From Ehretia macrophylla (lineage: Eukaryota; Streptophyta; Magnoliopsida; Boraginales; Ehretiaceae): DNA of 64,000 bases. Under the pieces are notes generated by a model. It saw only the letters and a program-made list of their open reading frames with translations, made no database searches and was not told where the DNA came from. The translations under genes were made by a program, and so were the position numbers. Below, one piece after another: positions 34,468 to 45,200 of the stretch; position 1 is the first letter of the stretch; each line of letters starts with the position of its first letter. The stretch spans positions 9,661,001 to 9,725,000 of the forward strand of contig CM075778.1 in the NCBI GenBank assembly GCA_037974665.1, given 5' to 3'.

Positions 34468-35684
34468 TCACCCTCTCCCCTGGTCAGGATTCTGGGGTGG
34501 CTGTTGGTCGACGTATCTCTTGAGGTGACCTCGGGTTATCAAAGCCTCGATCTCCTGCTTCAAGTCCTTGCATTCTTCGGTGGTGTGCCTATAATCCATG
34601 TGATAGCGGCAATACCTGGTCCTATTGCGTTTCTCGGGCCGGCCCCTTATCTTGGGCAAGGGTGGAAAGTGGTTCTGGTGCTAGATTTCTATCAAGATCT
34701 GCTCCCTCGAAGTGTTGAGCAGCGTAAACATAGTCAACATAAGGCCTTGCTTTTGTTGGGGTTGTTTGCCTCAGTCATTTTGTGCTTTGTTGCCGGGTTA
34801 GGTTTTAGATGAGGATTCTCTTTTTTTACCACCCTTTTTCTCCTTATCATCATCCCTTTTGGCCTGGTGGATTTCTTCTGAATGGATATACCCTTCGACT
34901 TTCACCATCAACTTCGCAACGATGTCAACTGGGTCAATGGCCAGGGATGATGTGAGTGGCCCTGACCTGAATCCAATTTGGTATGCCATCAACGCCATTG
35001 AATCCTCTAGGTTTGGGATTCTAAGGGACTTTTCGTTAAATCGGGCAGTATAAGCCTCAAACCTTCTCCCTTCTGTTGCTTCACTAACAACAATGACGAT
35101 GTGTGGTGGGTTGTACGTCGGGTTCTAGCGAAACGTGATAGGAACACTTCGACCATCTGATTGAAACTCTCAACCGAGCCAGGATGAAGTTTCTGGAACC
35201 AGTCCAGTGCATTACTGACCAAGGTGGTTGGGAATGTCTTCGTCTTCATGAGATCGGTCATGTCGTGGAGAGTCATGTGATGGTCAAAGTTGAGTAGGTG
35301 GCTGGCTGGGTCGCCATCCCTGTTGTATATCGCCAGATGGGGCATCCAGTTACTCGCGGGCAAGGGTGTTGCCAAGACCTCGGGTGAGAGAGGGCTGACG
35401 CCGAGCTGGTTAATGACTTTGGCTATTGCAGCCGCGGTCTTAGCTTGTTTCGGGTCAATTGGGGCAACCCTTCTATTTCTCATCCCTTCAGGCCTGCCTA
35501 CTGGTTCTAGAGAACCTTTTCCACCACACTGGGCTCGGGTTTGCCCCGGGGTAGGGATACAGAACTGTGGTCGTGTTTGCCGCGGTGTAGTGACTTACGA
35601 CACTGGGGGGTTCGCAGCCAGTCGTGCTACTTGCTTTTTGAGCTCTTCGAATATCCTGAACATTAACTTTATCTTTGGTGCCAT
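34468..35684 (-). pseudogene. Tat gag pseudogene
   Basis: Read on the - strand from the ATG at 35684 (MAPKIKLMFRIFEELKKQV). The gag core follows: MRNRRVAPIDPKQ, SNWMPHLAIYNRDGDPASHL, TTLVSNALDWFQKLHPGSV, FLSRFARTRRT. The end has a Tat-style zinc-knuckle relative, CRYHMDYRHTTEEC, then LKQEIEALITRGHLKRYV. At least one stop (after AANPPVS) and two frameshifts are present. Confidence 0.85.
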
Positions 35685-35904
35685 GTTGGTAGTGAAGTTA
35701 ACATCCACATGTGGGGTAGTTTGTGAGGTTAAGTGTATACGTTAGCTCCTACCAATGTCGGTCTGGGTGGGGTTTTGGCTAGGCGCCTGTGCGGTTTTGA
35801 GGCCCTCGTTCGGGGTGGGCGAGTCCTCTACCTGCGCAGTATGACTTCAAGTGTTTACCATGGTGGTTTCTCATTGGGTATTGGGAAGAGAATAGGATTA
35901 CTCG

Positions 35905-35922
35905 TTCCTATAGATGGCACCA
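35905..35922 (-). other. Primer binding site of the Tat element
   Basis: On the - strand, TGGTGCCATCTATAGGAA, three bases inside the LTR. It differs from the TGGCGCCGTCTGTGGGAA common in Tat elements by C-to-T and G-to-A changes only. Confidence 0.75.
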
Positions 35923-35925
35923 AAC

Positions 35926-36424
35926 TGTTGAAGATGATAATTCAATAGTTGAGGTTGGCAACTCCTATTTGTCCGAGCTAGATTGTTCGACCTCGGGGAT
36001 TTGCTCTGCACAAGGAAAAGAAGGAAAAGATGGGATGATGACCCAAATTTTTTCCTTGAGTGTGAGAGTGATTAGTTTGTTCGAGTTGGGCAATAGTAGT
36101 TGAGAGTATTGAATGTACGAGAGTTACCTCAATAAATGCGGGTAGGAATTCTATTTATACTAATCTTGAATCCAGGTAGCAATTAATGCCTAATACTGCC
36201 CGCCACGCAACTGGCTGCCCGGACTGTATACCTGCTGAACAAAGCTATTACCCCCCGGACAAAGGCATTTTCCAATGGTCTGAGTCGGGCGCCTTACTTT
36301 ATGTCCCATCAGAACAGCTGGTATAACCTTTGGGGTTTATCGAGGTCAAGTTGGGTTTTGGACAGTACTTCAAGTCGGGCCAAGAATCCTGTCGCACTGC
36401 CTTCAGCTCGGGTTCCCCTCGTCA
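35926..36424 (-). repeat. 5' LTR of the Tat element
   Basis: 499 bp, TG...CA, with GTATAAATAG on the - strand near 36151-36160. Confidence 0.88.
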
Positions 36425-36429
36425 GAGCT
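36425..36429. repeat. Right target-site duplication of the Tat element
   Basis: GAGCT, identical to 12521-12525. Confidence 0.85.
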
Positions 36430-37031
36430 GAAGTTGCACTACAAAGGTTTCTGTTGAAATCCAACGAATGCAGGAGATTCTATCTAACATAGAAGGAGAG
36501 CATCATAGGAACTAGTCATCATAAGACTAATGCTCTTTGGCTCAAATAGAGATAAGGCAAAACTGTGCTTACCTTATGTCCACATCATTGGCCAGTAAGA
36601 GGGCTTTTTATATTTTGATCATTCTACCATCAAGCTTTTCTTTTTATAAGGCACGAGCTGAATTGATTTTCCTGCAAGTTGTCTTAATATATATTTATGA
36701 TTTATACTTCCATAAATAGTTACCTTGTAAGAATTTCAAGATGTAATGACATCAATCAATTTTTTTTTTTTTGTCAAAATATGAATATAGTTATTGTTGG
36801 TAAAACATTAGACTAAAGTTGTTTCACCTTTACTTTTTCACTCTTTTTGGTTGAAACATTATAGACCTAATGATATAAGAGCCTTTTTATGAGCTTAGAT
36901 GTTTTTGGCAAAAAAAAATCGTTTATTTTATTACTTTTTATACTTATTGAATGAAAGGATATTTCTATAATTACTTGAAATTGAAAGTATGTCACAAGAA
37001 AATGGTTAATTGAGATGAGAAGTAAGGCTAT
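36430..37031. other. Intergenic sequence, nothing recognised
   Basis: AT-rich, no domain or element ends seen. Confidence 0.5.
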
Positions 37032-37935
37032 TGTCATAGGTTGAGGGAAGATTCAACGTGCGAGGATCAACCCCTAGAGGTTAGAGATGCAATTAGCTAG
37101 CCAGTCAGGGTTGTTAAGACATAACAAACCAATAAAATTAGTCCAGAGCAGGTCTGCACCAGTTCACTTATATCATGGATATTACATATTAATACACAAT
37201 CGGCATAAGTGTGTTTTGTATGACTAAAGGCCTCTTTGCTAGGCATACCAGTATAGCAGAATTGCGATTCATGGCATTCTGCCCCCTCCCCTAATCTGGG
37301 AACATCCTTGTTGCAAACATACTTGTTGTTGCATCTACATGAGCTTACCCTTTCATGATTGGCGCATGACTCATTCCCTGCTACCAAAACAACTTCAGTG
37401 ACATTCAAGCTCTGCACAACAAGCAAGGCACATAGCTATAACATCTTTTGCCATTGCACCCTCGTACATCACCCAAGATCCTGGGTTGCCTTCACATAGA
37501 TGCTTGTTAATCACACTTGAAGTGCAACAGGCAAACATCTACCATAAGTAGACATCACTGACAAACAACTCCTCATGCATAGGCTTGCTTACCAAGGGAA
37601 AGTGCACCCTCCTAGCCATCACATTAGCTTGCCTCAGTGCAACATAGGTCCTCCAACTATCTTTGTCCCTCTCTCGCTAAATAAGCCAATAAGCTAGCTC
37701 TGTTACCATTTGTTATGATTGAGTACATATCGTCAGTGTAATACCCAGTCCCCAGAGGCTAGAGATGTGTCTAGCTAGCAACACAGGGTCAACAAACCAT
37801 AATAAGTACGTGTTAGCAGTACTTTATATGCGTCGTTGTTATCATAATAAATACTCATCGAACATAGTTGCATCTAGTATAACTAAAAGCCTTCTAACTA
37901 GATATTTAAATATAGAAGAACTGTGGTCTGTGACA
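37032..37935 (-). mobile_element. TRIM-like mini LTR retrotransposon, 904 bp, old
   Basis: Two diverged direct repeats, 37032-37276 and 37711-37935, share AGAGATG...AGCTAGC, ACTAAARGCC and TATAGMAGAA. On the - strand the right repeat is followed by TGGTAACAGAGC, a tRNA-Met-type primer site, and the left repeat is preceded by a purine tract (TTAGGGGAGGGGGCAGAA). The 434-bp interior has no ORF. I found no matching target duplication, in keeping with age. Confidence 0.55.
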
Positions 37936-40706
37936 TTACGAACTCAATCTAGTCAACAATTTGTCGTATTATGTTTACTGGCTATCACTTTATCTAGCAA
38001 ATTGAAAGGCATGCAAACTTTGTGGTGGATTATTGATTGTTAATAAACAAAAATTTGATTGTTATGGAGAATCCGATGCTTAATAAATAAGCATCTCTTC
38101 TATTGTTCAAATTGTATAATAGTCAATTATTGATATTGGTAATCGACTCAAGACAATATTGTAAAGTCGATTAGATGCAGCCAATTATATAGTGATTTGA
38201 TTAACATTCACCTAGTCAATTGTATTGTATCCAAACCCAAAATAGGATTGGTTAAGCATATTTCAGTATCTATTATCAGTACAAATATTTTCGTTTCTGA
38301 CCAAGAAAAAAACTAGCAAAATAATATAAATCCGCTCCAAACTCGTGTCAGAAGTCTATCACTCTATCCAGCAAAAACCTTTTTACAAAGCACGCTTTCC
38401 GCATTAAATTGCTCCCAACCCCCTGTAGACTACAGCAAGGTTTGTATACACGCACACATACACACACAAACAACATATAGACTACTATATATTTTTCAAG
38501 AAGGGAAACAAGAGGTGTAGCTCCTAATACCAGACTAATATTTATTATTGCAGGTATGAGATGAAATCTGACCTTCTTCTTTCATTCCATTTCTTTCTTC
38601 TTTACACTTTGTAAATGGATAATTCTTTTCACATTTTTTTTTTTGGGAATTGTGGGTATTTTATTTGTCTTCTTGGATTTAACTTTGCAAAATGCTTGAT
38701 ACCCATTTGTTTGCTTAAGATTAATAGTGATTAGAAGCTCTAGATCAGATAAATGAGGTTTGTGTAATTTCATATGGTTAAGCTAATGAATGAGATGGTA
38801 TGAGCTCGTGGGTTTAGCTTATAATGACGAAAATCGTTTGAGAAATGAGACGAATTTTTGTCAGAAAATTAGGGATAATTCAAGAGAACAAATACTTCTG
38901 TGATGTGGTTTATAAGTTCGTGTCGTGATATTAAGTAATATCTTTGGTTAACTCTTTTGGGCGTAGTTGATTTTTGATCTAAAACTGTTATTTTCTAGAT
39001 TACGACACAAGTCACGTTTGTGGGCTCGGGTTTTTGGTTTTGGGGCGGGACAATTTTAGAACTTTTGAATAATGGAAACCACTTTATAGATATTAGGTAT
39101 GCAGTGTTTGATGGTTGATAGATGGAATGAGGAATGGGGTTTGTTTTACTTGATGAATAGAGTAGCTCATTTTCGTGGAAATACCTCGTGTGAGGGAAGC
39201 ACGTTAGGTTATGGAACTATGTATTCCAATAGTAAAGTTGGGTACTTGACTTTCAGTTGATGATATGTTCCTAGTTACAACAAATGTGAAATGGGTAAGT
39301 TGCAACAAATCTCTGTGTTGTGTTGAATTTGCATGTCAGAACTTGTGGTAGTGTAATAATTAGATAACCCCTATATATTTGAAGAATGTGGCATAAACCT
39401 CCCTTCATTGATAGAAACACGGTGAAGTGAGTCACATTTTTATAAATTATAAGGGGTTATTAGATTATGATAACACAAGAGTCTAGCGTGCAATTTTGGC
39501 AAAACAACAAGGGAGTCGTTTTAGCTTTTTATCCAATTGGAAACAGCAACTTCAAGTCTGGCCGATAGGTCATGTTGTGCTTATGATATTCAAAGGATAT
39601 AGTATGTTCTGCATGCCTTTGAACTACATACTTGTAAACCTCATATTACTGCATACCTCTATAATTTGTGCGTTGTCTCGAAAAGGAAAAAGAAACTGGA
39701 AGTGAGAAAGAAGTTAAAAGGAAGCGGGAAAAATATTTACTTATTATATTAATTGGATATGCCTGTATCTATGAAAACATTTTGAAGAAAGCAAATTGGA
39801 AGTGAGAAAGAAGGGCAGTGGAAAAAAATATTTACTTATTATATTAGTTGGATATGCCTCTATCCATCAAAACGTTATCTTCTCAACCCACAGTGTTGTT
39901 TAATATGAGTAAGTAGAACGCAAAGCACGGCTAGGAAATTATCTGGTTCAACCCTCGATTAGGTAGAAAGGTTTTCACTTCAGTGATGATGAGTAAAAAA
40001 GAATGACGGAGAATGATGAGTTGTTTGCCATTCCTCTCTTGGAAAACAAAATAATTTATGATCCTTGTCTGTATTTTGAGTAGTTATTTAAGTGTAGTTT
40101 TTATGAAAAGGATTATCATAAATGCTCAAGAAGGCTTCACTGCATCTGCTGTAGCAGATATATACCCATAGCCTACTGATTTTATGGTAACTGTAAAATA
40201 GGAAGCCAACTATTACCTCTCTGGTTTAGTTCGTAAACTAGGAAGCCAACTTTTAGTATATCTCTTATGCAATCATTTCTTAACTGAATCACGATAAAGT
40301 GAATCGATTTGGAGCTTAAGGCTTTTTAAGAGTTATTCTTGTTAAAATTTGTTGTCTCTTGGAAGGTAAAACAATAGCATCTTTTTCTTTCAATGAATCT
40401 GTTGTATATATGTTGCTAAGATCGGAAATAAAAGGAACTGAGGCAGGACTTAGGTGGAACCATGGAGCCCCAAATAATCCAATTGACGAGATCACTCACT
40501 TAGAGTGGACTCACAAGTAAGCAGTCAGACAACAGTGTCCTATTCGTTTTGGCTGCAATGGAAATGTGCACTAAAATGTCACCCGTCTCGCATTCTGCTT
40601 ACATTTTGGGTCAATCGTCACTGCTCTGATGACTTTTCATGAATTCAATCTATTATTAGCAGTGTACGTCTTTAGAAACTCCTGATGTGATGCGCATTGA
40701 GAATTG
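37936..40706. other. Non-coding stretch; may hold the first exon and intron of the 66-residue gene
   Basis: At 38340-38435 a pyrimidine-containing segment ends ACAGCAAG then GTTTGTATAC, a plausible exon end and donor. No other gene is recognised. Confidence 0.35.
39686..39865. repeat. Tandem duplication, about 107 bp apart
   Basis: AACTGGAAGTGAGAAAGAAG and TTTACTTATTATATTARTTG occur twice in the same order (about 39693 and 39800). Confidence 0.75.
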
Positions 40707-40719
40707 CAGGCAGAACAAG

Positions 40720-40920
40720 ATGACAATCAAACCAACAGTTGCCTTGAGAGCTATACTTGTAGGAGGAGTAGCTGCATTTGCAAAAATTGCTGGTGTAGTT
40801 AAAGCTGCCGGTGGTGCAAAGGTAGGTGCAGCAGCAGCAGCCATGACTGCCGCAGCAACTGCTGCTGTGTCAAAATCAAAACAAGACCAGACGGATGCTT
40901 CGAAGCAGACTCCTAAGTGA
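40720..40920 (+). CDS. Small alanine-rich membrane-type protein, 66 residues, conserved in plants (probable)
   Basis: Starts MTIKPTVALRAILVGGVAAF, continues through KVGAAAAAMTAAATAAV and ends in a polar tail SKSKQDQTDASKQTPK. One or two glycine/alanine-rich hydrophobic segments could cross a membrane. The ATG follows a convincing 3' splice site (TTGAGAATTGCAG at 40697-40709) by ten bases, so an untranslated upstream exon is likely. A polyadenylation signal, AATAAA, lies about 100 bases after the stop in CAAAATAAAAG. I recall similar short uncharacterised plant proteins but know no function. Confidence 0.65.
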   Translation: MTIKPTVALRAILVGGVAAFAKIAGVVKAAGGAKVGAAAAAMTAAATAAVSKSKQDQTDASKQTPK

Positions 40921-42282
40921 TTGGCAATATAGTAGGACTCAGAGGTAGTGGCTTTCTGAGTTTGTTGATTTTGGCTAAACTTAAGTGCATTGTTCCTCCA
41001 ACCAGATGTATAAACACTCAAAATAAAAGTTGTAGCGTAGCAGTAATTTTGCATCCGAAGAATTCCTGAGTTACCTTAAAGTAAGGAGGTGGGTATTTGC
41101 AAGACTCTGTGGCCAAGTGAGATGTGTCACAAAATACAATGCATTTATCATTCTTATGTAACCATTAGAGGATGTTATTTGTAGTTGCATTGAAGCTTTG
41201 GACAAACAATTCTGGCATTTGTCGAAGCAGCTATAATGATTGTATACGTTGTTCCTCTTAAACCATTTCTTTGGTTAATTATTAGGACCTACGCTAAGTA
41301 TCTTGCTATAGCTGTGTCTTTGTTTCACTGATTTGGATTTTCTCCTCGTCACTTTTCTTTCCTCGTGTAAATGACAAAGCATTCAAACCGTCCAGCTCTC
41401 TCGAACGCATCTCAGCCATGAAAGAAAATAAGTTTTTGAAACAAATGGTGTAGATGCGTTCAGTTCGATTTGGAGAGTTTGAATCCTCTCTCATTTTCAC
41501 TAGTAGAGAAATGAGAAACGAGAGGATCCAAAACCCGAGTTCACACATTGTCCTAGCTTGGTGAGTAGGATGTATAGTGGGAAGGACTTATTCTTTGGAA
41601 AAGACCGGCCTTTCAGTCTAGATTGTTCATCGGATTTTACATTTTTAGTAGAATCTACTCGTACATAAAAAACTAACCTCAGTTTAGACTAATTGAAGGG
41701 CTTTCCTTATTCCTTCTTATACCTGGTTGTCCTTTTGACTGTTTCCCTTATTCCTTCTTATACTTGGTTGTCCCTTTGATCAATCGGTGACAAAAACTTC
41801 AAAGGGTATGCTCTTTAATGCCTAGCTAAGAACAAAAATCTGTTAAAACTAACTGAAATAATTAATCAAGTAGGTAGATCAAAACGAAAAAACTTGAGTG
41901 AGCAATTTGGAACGAAGAAAAATTTAGTGAATGATGTAAAATGTCGTGCAAGTTTAGTGGCCTATGACATAATTCCCCGTAAATCAAAATTCTGATAGTA
42001 AGAAGAAAACAAGTCATACCAACAAGCTAGTATAGGAAGCAGTTCTATTATACAACTCTTTTCTGGGAATGGCAGGATTGTGTAACAATATGCAAACGAG
42101 CGCTCTGTATGATTCTATAACAATGCCTGAAGGTACAACTGATACTGAATCATAGCAACTCAACTCCATTGCTCTTTCTTTTCTTCCTTTCTGGGAACCA
42201 TGGTGTTCTCGGAACATTCTCCCCAGACGATGGAAAGGTACAACGGATACTATAGAATCATTGCACATTTCCAATGTTCCTA
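40921..42282. other. Region between the small gene and the BGAL17-like gene
   Basis: Holds the 3' UTRs of two convergent genes. A 52-bp tandem duplication at about 41700-41780 repeats CCTTATTCCTTCTTATAC and TGGTTGTCC. No further gene seen. Confidence 0.5.
41021..41030 (+). terminator. Likely polyadenylation signal of the 66-residue gene
   Basis: AAAATAAAAG about 100 bases downstream of the stop, in an A-rich context. Confidence 0.4.
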
Positions 42283-45200
42283 TTAAGCCGTGAGAACGTC
42301 AGGGTGATGCATTCTTGACCTCGTTGAACCGCATGTAAAGTCTGGCTGGGCGACTGAGCTCACGAATAGGTCGGGGTTTGGAGACTCCAGTTCCAGAATA
42401 ACCTGAATAAAAGTGAGGGAAAGATAATATTTTCTGAAATGACAAAATTTGGAACGAGATAATCAGATTCACTTGAGAACCCAACTTCGACAAGAAAATT
42501 TCAGAAGAGAAAAAGCCGCAGGCTTTCTACTACTCTTCAGGTTTGGTGTCCCTTCATAAATAGCACGATTCCATATGGTGACAACTCAATTAATCAAAGC
42601 GAGGGAAAGTAAGGATTGCAGAACCCGATGACATACCATTAAAACTAAATAACATATAAAGATAGGTATAGATGAAGAGAAGTTAGCATTCCATACCACC
42701 ACATTTTCCCCAGCTTTAAGGATTGGAGCAGGAACGTAAAGGTTGCACTGTGGACCAAAGGACTGTAAAAGAAGCCAATGAAAGGTTTCTTCTAAGAATT
42801 TGATGCAACCTGGGATCAGTTATATTATAAAGCATAATGGCAAGCCATAAACATAAATTTCTACCGGCCAGAATCGTCCTATATTGAAGTCATTGACGAA
42901 TGCAATCCCTTTACTCCAGCCATGGAATGATATATATGTATCTGTAATTTGGTCAGAAGCAACAGAAAATCGACCTGTGTAGAAAGCTGGTTCGGGAAAC
43001 GACTCTGCCCAAGAAACAATCAGTGATCAGCCAATACTCTCTAAAAGTTATTCTTTGCATAAGATTTTCTTTCTTCTGGATAATTCAAGTGTGGAGAACT
43101 TTACCTTTCAATTTTTTATGAGCAGATCTTTTGAGGAAGTTAAGATACGTATCCCGAGTAATGGCATCATCATTTAGGTTGTTGAAAGGAATTGACAGCA
43201 TCTTCCACTTATGCAAAGGTCTTCCATCTACATAAACAGAAGACAGAATTCCCTGCAAACAAAATATGACGTACATAATTCACTACTATGTTACAGAAAT
43301 GGAGAGAGAGAGAGAGGTTGGTGCTGCTTAGGTTCGCACATCCACAACAATAAGGGATGGCAACGCGTCAGTACTTCACAAGTTAGCTACCTAATTATAA
43401 ATAAAATAGTAGGACTACTTGCCTATGGCGTTTCCAATATAAACACAATCTCATCATTGTAGCATGATGATGAAGATTCATAGTATGGTGACTACGGTCA
43501 TCGACTCAATTTCTTTTTTTTGCCTATACAAGCTACTGTTATGTCATCTTGATCCTACAAGTCTGACTATATCTGTATCTTTCTGCCACTAAACATTACG
43601 GAGATCTCATAATTTTTAGGAATAAAGTTATTTAACTTCGAGTTATAAATTTACCAGCACAACTGTTCAATCCGTCCAAATAATAAAATGAACAGGCCAT
43701 GTTTAGCCGTCAAAGCCATTACATAGATTATATTAGCGCTCTCGGGCTTATATGTGAGCATGCTCAGAAAGGCACAATTCATATTGAAACTTAAGATAGG
43801 AAGCATAGAGCCATCAAAGCTCTAAAAGCATATGACAGTCGTAACTATGAAATAATTGGAATATAAAAGAGGAATTTATGAAGCCTTTGACAAAGATACG
43901 AGCAGCAGGAAGAACAGGCAGCAGGAATTCATGATGCTTCAGAAAGAAGTAAGGCAGTGAGCATAACCATCACAGACGTTAAATTGCATAGTCGGCGGAA
44001 ATGAACTATTAATCCACAAGGAGTCACTTGATGAAGAATATGCAAGGTTAAAAGAAAAGGAGCAATATAATCTCCATTGTGTGCAAAACTAATTATGTAG
44101 AGACACTGGAACAACAATGCTAACGACAAAGTCTAAAAATTTTACCTTCCTGTCGAACAGATATGTCCCATAATTGATTCGGCCCATATTTTCAACCTAT
44201 GGAAATAGATACAAGTTAATACAGCTAGAAAAAAGATTCATCTTTTACTGATATTTATAAATAGATAACAGAGGAAAACAACAGATGATGGATGGTTAAG
44301 TTAGCATAAACACGAATACTGTACAAAGAAGGAGACAGCACAAGTATTTTTATTTTTCTGTATCTATATATTTGTCAATTTTCTATGTAAAACCTAAATG
44401 AAAATTCAAATCTATACCATATATAGACGTTAAGTGAGTACAGATATTTAATTTTAGGATAAGAAAAGAAATTGAAGAGCACTCGGGTAATCTAACACAG
44501 ATAAGTAAAGAAAAGCAATTTCCTGTCATTCGAAAGGCGATTTCTACTTTTAATATTACTTGGCAAAACATACAAGGGGTTCTGCATTGAAGTACAAGAA
44601 TATTTTTAGCAAAAAGGTCACTGCAGATGTAAGTAGAACACAATCCTACCATGATAAAGGAGAAACAGAAATCATCATAGGTTTACGAGATTCTTTAGAT
44701 AGAAAAAGGAAAAAAGGCAACAACAAACAACCACACCAATGGGATCTTGTTCAAAACCCCAACACCTGTGGAAATGTGGAAGAGCTGTTTTATGAGCGAG
44801 GGGTTCACGCATATACAGAAGGGTGAAATATTTCCATACTCTTGAACGCTTTTTGGGTTGGGGAGGAGAAGTCACATTATCAACCAACTACAAAATGTTG
44901 TGCCTCAATTGCTCAGATAACTCAACCGGAGAACTAATCCTTCATGTAATAAGTTATAAAAAATCACTGGAAAAGAAGAAATAGGAGTATTCATACCAAG
45001 ATATACAATTTTTTGTTGGAACTACATTTCGTATAGGGAAGGTCTATGGGTCCATTTGACCATCTTGCAATTGTGCCAACGTATATCGGCCTTTCTCCAA
45101 CATCTTCATTAGGGCATGAAACAAACACTTGAGCTCTGTCATGCACCTGAAATACATTTTAGAAGCGGCATGCCATTAACTACTAGACTAATTATGTAAG

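Larger units (their letters stand above)
12526..36424 (-). mobile_element. Tat-lineage Ty3/Gypsy retrotransposon, interrupted by an Athila element
   Basis: Two direct repeats (12526-12996 and 35926-36424), each TG...CA, are flanked by a perfect GAGCT duplication (12521-12525 and 36425-36429). On the - strand the order is LTR, primer site, gag, protease, RT, RNase H, a second (archaeal-type) RNase H, integrase, a long spacer with an antisense gene, polypurine tract and LTR. The dual RNase H and the antisense extra ORF between pol and the 3' LTR are known traits of Tat-type elements. Its own length is about 9.7 kb; the other 14.2 kb is the Athila element. Many stops and frameshifts show it cannot encode proteins. 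Confidence 0.93.

Noticed and set aside
37097-37426. 109-codon open frame on the - strand
   Set aside because: Falls across the LTR and interior of the TRIM-like element, with no recognisable protein.
40656-41054. 132-codon open frame on the - strand with alanine runs
   Set aside because: Antisense shadow of the 66-residue gene, produced by its GCA/GCT codons.
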